Positions 11,169 to 21,415 of a stretch of 64,000 bases of DNA are shown piece after piece. Below the pieces are notes generated by a model, which saw only the letters and a program-made list of their open reading frames with translations, was not told where the DNA came from and did no database searches. Made by a program: the position numbers and the translations under genes. The first letter of the stretch is position 1; the number at the start of each line of letters is the position of its first letter. Source of the stretch: Rehmannia glutinosa (lineage: Eukaryota > Streptophyta > Magnoliopsida > Lamiales > Orobanchaceae); the NCBI GenBank assembly GCA_016081115.2, contig CM071929.1, positions 2,170,001-2,234,000 of the forward strand, in the 5' to 3' direction.

Positions 11169-11662
11169 TGTATCGTGTATGTAGGATTTCAACCGAGACC
11201 CAAACCCATAAAAAAAAAACCATAATATTTGCATTTTGTAGGATCCATCTTATGAACTTAAATCCATGAGACGATCGCATATAAGACCGCCTCTTAGATA
11301 AATATCATATATAGTCAAATATATCCTTATTTTATATTTATATATAGTCGTAATATCCTTATTTTATATTTTAAAAAATTTAAAATTTTTAAGGTTTTTG
11401 TATTTTATTTTATCATGCTTATTAAATATTAGAGAATATCTTCTAAGTTGTCAAATATCTTGTCAAATATTTAAAGTGATTAAAGTTCAGACTACGTCAT
11501 ATTAAATCTAAAGAATAAATTCCAAAATAATAATTAATGGTAAGTTTTTATTGATAACAAAATAATATTAATTAACTTGGTAAAATCCCAGATGAGTTTC
11601 ATATTTGATGATTAATTATTATGAAATATTAATATAAGTATTTTATATTTTATATTATTTTA
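11169..11662. other. AT-rich intergenic DNA, no gene seen
   Basis: Low-complexity TATTTTATAT stretches. The phrase AGTCGTAATATCCTTATTTT is locally duplicated near 11320-11360. Confidence 0.4.
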
Positions 11663-11914
11663 AGGGATAATTACAAAAAGTACCCGAGGTTTGACCTAAT
11701 TACAAAAAAACCCAACTAACTTTAAAACTTACAAAAAGCACCCTAAGGTTTGATTTAGTGTTAAAATTAGGGGTAATCCGCAATGATTTTACAAATATGA
11801 AGGGAATTTTGAAATATGTTTCAAAACCTCAAAGTACTTTTTGTAAGTTTTAAAGTTAAAGCTGGGTTTTTGTAATTAGATCAAACCTCAGGGGTACTTT
11901 TTGTAATTATCCCT
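11663..11914. mobile_element. Foldback MITE, best copy of the AATTACAAAAA family
   Basis: The left end AGGGATAATTACAAAAAGTA and the right end TACTTTTTGTAATTATCCCT are exact inverted repeats of 20 bases. The following arms (AATTACAAAAAAACCCA versus TGGGTTTTTGTAATTA) also pair, so the 252-bp element folds back almost end to end. It has no coding capacity. Other copies are at 5361, 23709, 40783, 42578 and 59734. Confidence 0.8.
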
Positions 11915-12659
11915 ATTTTTAATATTGAATAAAAAATTAGCAAAAAAAAAAAAGGAGCACAAAAATGTGCATGTTTTTTCCACATTGGCATCTGATTTAG
12001 CATCCACATAATTCATCTCGGTGGAAAATTTGGGGGAAAAAATCCCCACTTGGGATGGTCCGCCAAATTTTGTTTCTTAAATGTGCCAATTTTTCAATCT
12101 AAATTCTTGAATTCCCAAATAATGTTGGAAACTCGCTTCAAAAAAAAGAAAAATTGTTGGAAACTTGAATTATTAGGAGTAAGCTTGAATATGAATGGAA
12201 AACTCCAAGCTTTAAAGGTTGGGTTGAATATGTTTTCATTTTGGATTTTTATCCAGCTATATAATAGTGATAAGAAAAAAGAAGAAAAATAAATTTTGAG
12301 AGTGTTATTGGATATGAGATGAAAATATAATAATGAAAGTTGATTTGACATAAAAATAATAAATAAAAATTGAATATGATTTGTTTTTGAAATATGTGGA
12401 TTGTTGTATACTAAATTTGTGAAAATATATATAGTAATGAATAATGATTAGTGATATGATGGGTTTTTTTTTAAAAATGAGTAGATCGTAAAGCGGGTAG
12501 TGGAAGAAAAGAGAAATTGAATAAATAGTATATTTTCTAAAACATATAAGCAATAACATTTTGGGATAAAAATAAATTCTATTGCAAAATAAAAATGAAA
12601 TATTTTTAATATCCAAGTCACATAAATGTGTCCTTGAGTATAGATAAGAATCCCCATTA
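11915..12659. repeat. AT-rich DNA with a dispersed repeat also seen near 36700
   Basis: From about 12225 to 12400 the phrases TTTTGAGAGTG, GGATATGAGATG and TGAAAGTTGATTTGA match, with changes, the stretch at about 36697-36850; its GGGTGCGATTGG start also resembles the insertion in the viral copy near 55070. Likely a small TIR family. Boundaries are not resolved. Confidence 0.4.
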
Positions 12660-12775
12660 GACACAGGGGTTTAGCCCACTAGTCACCACAAGTCTCTTGT
12701 GAGGTGAAGGTCGTGGGTTCAAAATCTCACTCCATCAAATTGCTTTTCGGGGCGTATGGCGAACTGGTGAATATT
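12660..12775 (+). mobile_element. tRNA-derived SINE fragment
   Basis: An A-box-like GGTTTAGCCCACTAGTCACC (12668-12687) and a B-box-like GGTCGTGGGTTCAAAATCTC (12709-12728) lie about 40 bases apart, as in SINE heads. No tRNA cloverleaf is possible. Confidence 0.5.
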
Positions 12776-12785
12776 TGGTAGGAAC

Positions 12786-13305
12786 TAGGGTTGCAATCGA
12801 ATCGAACCGAACCGAGCTTTTTAGTATTTGAGTTTGGCTCATTTATTATCTAGTCGAACTCGAGCTGAATTTATCGAACATATTGATGGCTCACGAACTT
12901 TATCGAGCTTAATCGAGCTTAAACGAGCTTAATAATTATTAATTATAAATTAAATTATTCTTCAATTTATTACAAAAAAAAAATTATATATATCTAAAAC
13001 GCATAATATATTTACTAAACTTATAATTTTATTCAAACAAATAAGTTTATTGAAATATTTTTATATTATCATAAATAAAAATATGAAAAATTAAAATTAA
13101 AGTCAAATTATTAGTTTAATTTATACGAAGCATTATCGAGCCTATTCACGAGCTTACTAACGAGCTTGTTCATGAGCTAACGAATCTGAATATCTCTAAA
13201 TTTGAGTTTGGTTCGTTTATTTTAACAAGCCTCATTAAACGAACTCGAACGAGCTTTTATCGAATCGAGCTTCGAATAGCTCACGAGCGGCTTGATTCAT
13301 GATTC
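12786..13305 (+). repeat. GAGCTCGACTCG-rich dispersed repeat, copy 2 (inverted)
   Basis: Starts GGGTTGCAATCGAATCGAAC and carries the same motifs as 10690-11168 in reverse order: GGCTCACGAACTTTATCGAG, then an AT-rich centre, then CGAACTCGAACGAGC. A third, shorter relative lies at 37180-37485. Confidence 0.65.
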
Positions 13306-13724
13306 ATTTGCGCGGTACTCTATGGGAACTCATAGTGAATAGTATCAATGTGGATATCATTCATGTGGATTCGATTCAAGATAGATCAACTATTATTAGA
13401 TTTGGGGATCGAACATAATTGTTCTCTTTACCTCGATATGATGCGGTTGTGACGAAGATACCCTACCATAACATTAACATGACACTAGCCGCATGCACGC
13501 ACATCGATTAATCACCTAGGTAGTTTACCTTAGTGGCGTGATAAAGGGTCGGAGTTGTTGTCCCAGAAAGATAGTCAAACGTAAACCTCAAACTAAGTTA
13601 TTTAAAAAAAAAATCCCCATTGGAATAATAAAATAAGTTTATGTTGTATATATATGTTACACTTGAGGTTCTAGCTTTTGTATGGTGCACCCTTGCCTAC
13701 TTTAGGCTAACTTTACCTAGCACC
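13306..13724. other. Intergenic DNA, no gene seen
   Basis: Somewhat less AT-rich than its surroundings, but with no convincing reading frame or repeat structure. Confidence 0.35.
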
Positions 13725-14714
13725 ATGTGTTTGGGTTAATTTATTAAACTAAAGCTATTTAAAAATTTAATTAATCAAATAATGCAAAAAACAAAAAAAT
13801 TAATATATGAGGTTTTCTTAATTTTTATTTTTTTAATAAAATTTTGAGAAAACAGAGTTATCTCTCAAAAAATTAAAAAAAAAACATACTTTTTAATTGA
13901 ATTAATTTTCAGTTATAATTTCGATAGTTTAACTAAATTTTTACTTTATAAATTTTAAAATATATATTCGGATCAGTAACTATTTTTTGCTCAAAATTTG
14001 AAAAAATGCTTGAATTTAGAATAAATTTAAAACACAATCGAATAGGAAACATCAATTGTTGGGTTACATAATAAAACCTAAACCACGCTTACTCGATTGA
14101 TGATTGATTCTAGTTATAAGGCAATTGATGTGTTGCTAATCCAATTGTGTTTTTAAAGTCCTTTTAAATTAAAGCATATTTTGAATTTTGAGCAAAAATC
14201 AATTGCACTTATCCGAAAATGATGTATGTAATTTCAAATTTATAAAGTAAAAATTCAACTATTTTTTTTTAAATATAACATTATTTCTGAAAATTTATTA
14301 AAAACTTTAATTGTGAATTTGAAAATAATCTTTAATTTATTTGTTCAATAAATTTTCAGAAATAATGTTATATTTAAAAATAATAATTTAACTGAACTTT
14401 ACTTTATAAATTTGAAAATACATACACCATTTTTGAGCAAAAATAGTTAAACTTATCCAAAAAATGGTGTATATATTTTCAAATTTGTAAAGTAAAAATT
14501 TAGTTAACTAATTTTTTAAAATCAAAATTATAACTGAAAATTAATTCAATTAAAAAATATGTTTTTTAAAAATTATCGAAAAAAAGGAAAAACTGAGATA
14601 ACTCTGTTTTCTCAAAATTTTATAAAAAAATAAAAATTGAGTATACTAATTGTTTTGATTTTGGATTTATTTGTTAATTTTAAATAGCTTTTTAATAAAT
14701 TAGCCATGTGTTTG
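13725..14714. mobile_element. Second Mutator-like foldback element
   Basis: The 9-bp direct repeat ATGTGTTTG at 13725-13733 and 14706-14714 flanks a 972-bp palindromic element. The left end GGGTTAATTTATTAAA and the right end TTTAATAAATTAGCC are inverted. Inside, TTTTGAGAAAACAGAGTTAT near 13842 pairs with ATAACTCTGTTTTCTCAAAA near 14601, and AATTTTTACTTTATAAAT near 13935 pairs with the matching inverted stretch near 14490. No transposase is present. Its sequence differs from the element at 6326, so it represents a separate foldback family. Confidence 0.8.
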
Positions 14715-15300
14715 TGTTGTATCGCGGAACTAACGTTTAACGTTTAAAAATAATAAATTAAAAAATGTCTTTGGAATCTCTTGAGTGACGTCCTCTTTCC
14801 AGTAACGGGGGATAAAAAAAAAATCAAAGCACACCTTTCACTTAACACGAGAAACATTAAATAGGTAAATTATAATAGAGTTGTGGTTGATATAGGTTTT
14901 GAAAGTTTGACTAAGAAAAAAATAGAGTAATAGTTGTACAAGTAACGCCTCGTACGCCGAGACTATTATTCTATCAATGGGCTCAATTATTTGTCGACAA
15001 GAGAGATCATAATCTTTGGCGTGTCCAATTATAACACATAAATAGCTAATTAAAAAATAGTTCTAGGGACAAGGGAGGAACATATTGTTCACCTTGAATA
15101 TTTTTTTTTTTTTTTTATAACTCGAACTGCGCTTACGCCGACTACCTGAGAGACAACAGCTCCATTTCTTCATTCGCCGCCAAGGTAAATCATGGATGTG
15201 ACGCACTGCACCAAAACCAGATCCTCCTCCCAGGAAAAGAAACAATTATGTTCGACCCCCAATCTACTAATAACGATCTCTCCCGAATCGAACCCACACG
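14715..15300. other. Intergenic DNA, no gene seen
   Basis: A T-run at about 15101-15117 may mark a minus-strand retroposon tail. No coding sequence recognised. Confidence 0.35.
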
Positions 15301-15475
15301 GATGCTATTCAAGATGAGTTCCCACCACCGCATATGCCCCGGGAGCAATTTGATGGAGAAGGGATATGAACCCCTGGCCTCCACCCCACAAACAATTTGA
15401 TGGAGCGGGGATTTCAACCCCCGACTCCATCCCACAATCTTGTGGTGGCGGCTGCGCCGTATTTAAGCACCCACC
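15301..15475 (-). mobile_element. SINE-like fragment with a repeated B-box region
   Basis: On the minus strand two near copies of a B-box-like segment occur (around GGGGTTGAAATCCCCGC and GGGGTTCATATCCCTTC), each followed by CATCAAATTG. This fits a degenerate or internally duplicated SINE head. Confidence 0.35.
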
Positions 15476-15904
15476 TGGTGTGTGTGCATGCAAGTAATTA
15501 GGTGCAAACTGACGTTTTTATTGAATTGAATTGGAAGGCTTAAGCCACTTAATCAAACTATGTTAGTAGGTGTAATTCTAATTAGTTAGTTATCATTTTT
15601 TTCCTTTTAAAAATTTAATACATAATAATATTGTTTCACATTATAGAATAAACTTAATTATGCCAATGAAATTATTGAGGGAAACCAAAATATAGCAGAT
15701 AATACAAAATGTAAGAGGGTTTGGTTATTGTTTCATGTTCGTTTTTCCAAAAAGTATCAATTTTTTTTTTTTGAAACGAAAAGTATCAAAATTTAATAAT
15801 ACCAAATGTTTGTCAGGGGAAAAAAAACTAGATTGAACAAGGCTATACTAACATTTTAATTAATATATCGGAGAACACAATTCTGATCATTCGGTTTAAG
15901 ACTA
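15476..15904. other. AT-rich intergenic DNA, no gene seen
   Basis: No support for a gene or structured repeat. Confidence 0.35.
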
Positions 15905-16262
15905 GCAAACACGAACAGATGACGTACGTGTATCAGATACATATTCGATAAGATACTTTCTCCGATACTTAATGAACACTCCATGAATACATCCACACAT
16001 GGAACAAGATATAATTTATTCTATTTCTCATATTTTCATTTTCTTTTCGTGTGTCCGTTAAGTTTTCATATTCAGATTTGAGTATTTATGAAATTTTAGT
16101 TTTTTTTACTTGAAATATTGTATTTCTAATTATACTTGATTCGTCTGTGTTTTTAAAGGTATACAAATATATAATTTTATATGTATATATATATCTCATA
16201 CTGTATCCATAAATTTTGAAACATGTTGTATTCGCTTACCCATATCAATGCTTCATAGGTTT
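15905..16262 (+). repeat. Dispersed repeat shared with 43185-43585
   Basis: The phrases CCGATACTTAATGAACACTC, ATATAATTTTATATGTA, AAACATGTTGTATT and CAATGCTTCATAG recur in the same order and strand at 43185-43585. The family is not identified and the ends are not sharply defined. Confidence 0.5.
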
Positions 16263-16484
16263 AAGACAAATAAATTAAAGAAGAATAGTAAGTTTTGGAA
16301 AAGCAGATACTTTTGTGTTAGTTTTTCTATTTTATTTATTGGATGTGGTGCAAATTTATGAAAGGGACTATGATTGGACCTTTTATAATCTCAAAAGTAA
16401 AAATATTGCTCCTTGAATACTCTCAAGTCTTTTTGATAAAAGGATTAGTATATGTTATGCCTATTCAATAAATAATTGAGTTAT
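16263..16484. other. AT-rich intergenic DNA
   Basis: No gene seen. Confidence 0.35.
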
Positions 16485-16856
16485 TATTATCAGGAAATTA
16501 TATTTTATCCCTCAAACTACCTGCGTTTTTTGATTCTGCTCACTATTTTTTTCTTCTATTTTACCCCTTTAAATACACAATTTTTACCGTACCATTTCCA
16601 TCTCATCTTCGATGGAATATTCGGGAGTTTTCCTTCATGTGTTACTCATGTAAAGTCGTAATTGTTTGTCTCAAGTTTTTATGCCTTGGTATGTGTGGCA
16701 CTTGACGAGATATTCATGAATGTTCCACCATCGATGGGTCAAGATGACATGATAGAAAAAATCATCTAGTTGAGGGTAAAATTGAATTAAAAAAGTTTAA
16801 TAAGTGAACTCGAAAAATATACACAGTTTGGGGTAAAATATAATTTTCTATTATCA
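16485..16856. mobile_element. Small TIR element with 8-bp target duplication
   Basis: TATTATCA at 16485-16492 and 16849-16856 flanks a 356-bp element. The left end GAAATTATATTTTATCCC and the right end GGGGTAAAATATAATTTTC are inverted. An 8-bp duplication suggests the hAT superfamily. No transposase is present. Confidence 0.7.
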
Positions 16857-17282
16857 TTTATCTATCTATATATTTGATAGATTGTTTTCTATATATATTG
16901 TTGGCGTCGGAATCCGGAGATTCCATCTATCAAACAATGAAAATGGCCTTGTAGGTTAACAATATATGTATGTTAGAATTTAAGCAAGCCTGAGATAACA
17001 AAAATGCAATAACATTGTCTAAAACAACCTGAACAAGTCGAATATGTATTTTTTTTTTAGTTTGGGGTAATAACAGCTCTCTTAAATGTTTTGAATACAG
17101 AAATGTTCTAACCCTTTTTCAACCATAAATGGATGGTATTTATATGAGGAGATAATTCTTTATATATTGTGTCACTAGTTATATGTATGGTCATCATAAA
17201 GAGGATAGCCTAACTAATCCACTAATCCTAAAGAAAATGAAGTAGGAAGATGACTTTAGTGACATATATGATGGGTATCAAC
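16857..17282. other. Intergenic DNA, no gene seen
   Basis: Contains an imperfect palindrome around TATTGTTGGCGTCGGAATCC. No gene or known repeat recognised. Confidence 0.35.
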
Positions 17283-17795
17283 TACTGGTGTCTGTTTTTT
17301 TTTTTTATTAAGATGGAAAATAATATAAAAAGAAAAGAAAAATCTTGATTACAAGTCGATTAGGTAGCGTAATATTTGGGGCCTCGTTAAAAACCTATTA
17401 AGGTAAAACCCACCCTTGTGGAGAAAACCCTTAGTAGGAAAAGAGTAACTCGGCGAGAAAGGAAATACCATACAATCAGATCAAAAGCACAGAGCAAAAA
17501 AATTATCTAACAAATCTATAGTGTCATATTGTGCTCTGGCCCAATATATTCATCCGTGAGCAAAGAGATAATATCCGTGGAGGTGCGCCCCACCAAATGG
17601 AACTCCGAGTACTTGCCGAGTGGTCCGCCACACGATTTCCTTCCGATAAATGTGTGAAAAACAAAGTTCATCTTGAAATTAAATAGAGAGAATCGCCATT
17701 AACCAAGAAAACGCCATGGAATGGAGCCAACCCAGGATCGAAAAAGATCCACAACATAAGTTGAATCCGATTCCATCCAAAGATTAGTCCAACTC

Positions 17796-17990
17796 TTATG
17801 AAAAACATATGTGATCGCACTCATGGCCGCAACTAATCCAACCTAGAAAGATAGCCCGTACCCACACTACTCGACAAAACAACCACAAAAAAGCTCGAGA
17901 CGCACGGTAAATAGTCGCGGTCGTAACACGCCCTAGAGCTCTCTGCAGACCGCCATTCGTATTGACTTTTATCCAACCCGGAAGGGACAA
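17796..17990 (-). pseudogene. LINE RNase H domain remnant
   Basis: The minus-strand frame reads PGWIKVNTNGGLQRALGRV near its start, matching the opening of the plant LINE-type RNase H domain (W-K-x-N-x-D-G), here with Asn where the first catalytic Asp is expected. It lies 3' of the reverse transcriptase remnant in the same LINE, as usual for plant L1 elements carrying RNase H. Only about 64 residues remain open. It is inactive by inference from the lost Asp and the truncation. Confidence 0.55.
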
Positions 17991-19199
17991 ATGCCAAAGA
18001 ACAGGGATAATACGTGGAGCCTTTGAAGCGACGACTGGACCTTCAGACGATGAATATAAAATAAATCTTCATATGTATTTCGCATGCAACCTTGTTCAAT
18101 ATATGCACTCAATGATCATCGCTATCAATCGAACAAGAGTCGTTTTAGTAGTACATTTCTTGTCATTAAAGATCACATCATTCCTAATGTGCCAAATAAG
18201 CCATATGCGAGGATATAACTACTACGTTCGAGAGAAAGCAATCGGGTCACTGAAATGAAATTCCATCACATGGACCAGAATTCATTGAAAATATAGACTT
18301 TGCAAAAAGCCACAACAAATGATTCAGCAGTCCAATCCCAAACAAGAAACAAAAAGATGATCAATCGAGTCCGCGTGAGAATAACAAAGACCACAAGAAG
18401 ATGGCCCAACAAATTCGATGGCGGAGGACGCCCAGGATCGCCAGACGTCCGTAGATGACCTCTCTAAGCAACAACCATTCGTCTTTCGGGATGTGAGAAA
18501 ACCAGATCAAGAACCCCATTTAACAACGGAAAAGGGTCGTAAAAATGCATAGGCCGATTTAGAAGAGACCGCCCCATCCATAAGTGAGTCCACGCCCATT
18601 TATCCAATGAAACCAGAGAGATCGGGCAATGGACAATATCACGAACAATATCCAAATAAGCCTCAAAGTGCAGTGTATTATCAAAGAAAAAGTCCAATAT
18701 GGATTCTCAAAGTGAATCCGATATTCATGAGATATACCAATCCTATCCGCGATGATATAAAAGCGGGTTGTCATCGAGGAAGTTAATAGGGAATGTGCCC
18801 CCGAAATCCAATGTGAACTGTTAAATAATCTTCCACCTGTTGACCTCAAGCCCGAAATAGAAGAAGGCAAAAAGTGTATCGATAACACCATTTGCCAACA
18901 AAAAACGACTCACGAAGAGTAGTAAAACCATCGAATTCGATGTAAGAACTTTCCGTACCCCATTTTCATAATAAAAGCACGGTTTGTCCGTAACGATGAA
19001 ACGAACACCAAGACCCCCTCCATTCCTCGGGTGTACAACAACGAGCCCAATTGACCATAACGCACTTCTTCTCATTAATATCTCCGGACAAATAAAGTTA
19101 CACATGACATTTTCTAAATGCTTAAGCATGGAAATAGACCATTTATAAATGAGCATACTATGAACCAATGAATCGGCAATCATAGAGTTAACCAAACAA

Positions 19200-19796
19200 A
19201 CTCGACCCACTAATGAAAGAGAAGAACTTTTCTATCGTTTAAATTTGAGGATAATTTTATCAAGCAATACCGCAAACCCCCAGAGCACCCTTGAAAATAG
19301 GAACTCCAATATATGTAGTAAAAAAGGTACCATCCATTAAGCCCGATATACCGAGAAACCCGAGCTCCAAAGAAGACCTTCGATTTATTTGGATTAAACA
19401 CTGGCAAATTTGAGAGAGGCATAAAGACGAAGGGTATCATAGATATGATGAGCATCGGCTGCATTAGCCACATAAAGGATCACAATATCATCTCCATACA
19501 ACATGGTGGATGGAAAATTGATGTTACGCGGAGCAACAAAAGGCGTGAGAAGTTGGGAGAAAACTTACCATGAGATAAGTTTCCCCAAAACTTCTTCAGC
19601 AATGCAAAAGAGCAGAGGGGAAAGAGGATCACCCTAACGAACACCCTAGTACAAGCGAAATAACCCACGGGAGATTCAAGAAGCAAAATCTAAATACGGT
19701 GAATGTAAAATCACGTAAATCCAGTGAACAAATTGCTCCGAGAATCCAAACCGACGCAACACATACAAAAGAAAGTCCCAACTCAATGTGTCGAAA
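19200..19796 (-). pseudogene. LINE reverse transcriptase domain, broken
   Basis: On the minus strand the reverse transcriptase core is readable in pieces. The motif normally written GVRQGDPLSPLLF has a TAG in place of the Gln codon (near plus 19635), followed by SPLLFCIAEEVLGKLISW. The catalytic box reads TMLYGDDIVILYVANAA at about 19461-19511. Downstream FNPNKSKVFFG matches the region after the YxDD box in plant LINEs. The domain copies RNA at a nicked target during target-primed reverse transcription. The Gln codon has become a stop, and other frame changes break the chain, so no enzyme can be made from this copy. Confidence 0.75.
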
Positions 19797-19806
19797 TACT
19801 GGTGTC

Positions 19807-20084
19807 GACTTCATGTGGATCTAATTTTTTGGTCAATACCCAATAAATCAGGGTCTAACCGACTTGATCGTATTGCCGGACGAGACATATATAGCCTGGG
19901 TCTCAAATCTCCATTTCTTACCTTCCAGGTGGGGCTCTCATCTTCTGGACATCGGTCGGGCGTAAGTGTCTTTGTCAATTCGTTTCTTCGATTGGGTTCG
20001 TTTTGGTTTGTACACGCTGATCGAAAGACAACATATATATTCTAAATAATATGAAAGGATAATTTATAGTCCAACTCCTTTTAT
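19807..20084. other. Intergenic DNA, no gene seen
   Basis: Moderately GC-balanced stretch after the LINE. No recognisable coding sequence or splice structure. Confidence 0.3.
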
Positions 20085-20612
20085 TTACACACCCGACTCG
20101 GGATATAACCCTCTAACCACAGGGATGAAATGGGCGAGTCAACCAGACCTGCACCGCCCCATGTAAGCAGGGCGGGGAATCCATTTCGACCCATTTTTTT
20201 TTTTTTTTTTTTTTTTGAGGTTCCATTTTGCCCCATTTTATATTAAATTAAATAAAAAAATGAGAAAAATAAAAAATATATTTATAAAATATTATTTACA
20301 AAATTTATTATTATCAATTTAAAATTAGATATAATATAAAATACATAAAAATTACATTATAATATATATTATATATACAAAATATATATTAAAATATAAT
20401 TTAAAATAAAAAATATTAGTGACGAGGGGTACCGCATGGGGCGGAAAGTGATACCGGGCCCCACCCCGCCCCGGTCACGGACGGGTCAACCCAAACGGGC
20501 GCCCAAAGTGGGTACCGCGAGTAGGGGTCAAAATTACCATCCATACTCTAACCCTCTCCACAAAGAAGAGAGACGATACCACTATGCCAAATGATTGGTG
20601 ACAAACATATCT
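20085..20612 (-). mobile_element. SINE head split by a later TIR element
   Basis: The minus-strand sequence to the right of the inner element reads CATTTGGCATAGTGGTATCG (A box). After removal of the insert it continues through GAGGGTTAGAGGGTTATATC to the B-box side. The two halves join across the duplicated CTCTAACC, showing that the SINE was there first. Confidence 0.55.
20111..20553. mobile_element. TIR element of the GGGATGACAATGGG family with 8-bp target duplication
   Basis: CTCTAACC at 20111-20118 and 20546-20553 flanks the element. The left end ACAGGGATGAAATGG and the right end AAATTACCATCCATA are inverted. GC-rich subterminal parts (CGCCCCATGTAAGCAGGGCG; GGCCCCACCCCGCCCCGG) surround an AT-rich core with a long T-run. 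A relative with the same ends lies at 46067-46849. The 8-bp duplication suggests hAT. Confidence 0.7.
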
Positions 20613-21415
20613 TCTTCATAAATATACAAAATTAGTGATTATCAAAATAAACTAGACATATTGCCCATATCCTAAAATAACTTCCCAAATTTTTCTCAAA
20701 AAATAAAAATAAAAATAACTTCCCAAATACATTTTATGAAATATTTTCGTCAAAGTACTCCAAATTAAAGATTAAAGATTAAATATTTTCGTCCTGATTT
20801 TCACGATTAATAAAAAGGACCAATAGCAACAAGACACGTGACAAATCTGAGATTTCTGTACACCCGTATGTTCATTCATTTTCTTGGTTCAAATAAAACC
20901 ACACCAATCTTATTACCAGCCACCAAGATGTCAACTCTTGTTTCTCGCACAAACACACACACTGGACTGTAGACCGTTAGATAAGATCCACAGAAGCATA
21001 TCTTCCATTTTATAACACTATTTTGAGAAATTTAGAAAAAATTGCAGCCATTGTGTTCGATATAAAAACCAAAAAAAAAAAAGAAGAAAAAAAAAGAAAA
21101 TCAAAACTCTACTATATTCGGGCTGTATTTTTCGCTCCACTCAAATTTTGCTACTTATGCACGACATCTATTCAATACCTAATCCTTTAATTTAAATTAA
21201 ACTTCTCTTCTCTCTCAGAAGGGGGATGCTTCTCAGCTCAGTCACCCATTGACTCTTTTAGTTAATCGAGGCATTTGTCATTAAATATTCAATTTTTAAT
21301 TGGTTCAGAACAGCTATTACTTGGTGGGTCTCTGTGAAATGAGAAATTGATCAAGTTTCTGAAGTGGGTTCTTGATTTGAGATAAAAATCTTGCGCCTTT
21401 TTGCAATATTTGGGG
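20613..21415 (+). promoter_or_regulatory. SPS upstream region: G-box, TATA box and 5' leader
   Basis: A palindromic G-box CACGTG lies at 20835-20840 and a TATA box TATAAAAA at 21061-21068. A CT-rich leader (ACTTCTCTTCTCTCTCAG, about 21202-21220) precedes the gene. G-boxes commonly bind bZIP and bHLH/PIF factors in light-responsive plastid genes. The transcription start is inferred to lie about 30 bases after the TATA box, near 21095. No binding or expression is shown by sequence alone. Confidence 0.5.

Larger units (their letters stand above)
17283..19806 (-). mobile_element. 5'-truncated L1-type LINE with perfect target duplication
   Basis: TACTGGTGTC occurs at 17283-17292 and again at 19797-19806, a perfect 10-bp target duplication. 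A T-run at 17295-17306 is the poly(A) tail of a minus-strand insertion. The body encodes the C-terminal part of a plant LINE ORF2: reverse transcriptase blocks around 19600-19650 (GDPLSPLLFCIAEE) and YGDD at about 19488-19499, then a conserved stretch, and an RNase H start (WIKVNTNG) at about 17950-17976. The 5' part of the element (endonuclease, ORF1) is absent. Several frame breaks and stops make it dead. Confidence 0.88.

Noticed and set aside
17962..18258. Plus-strand 98-residue frame
   Set aside because: It is antisense to the LINE RNase H and linker region.
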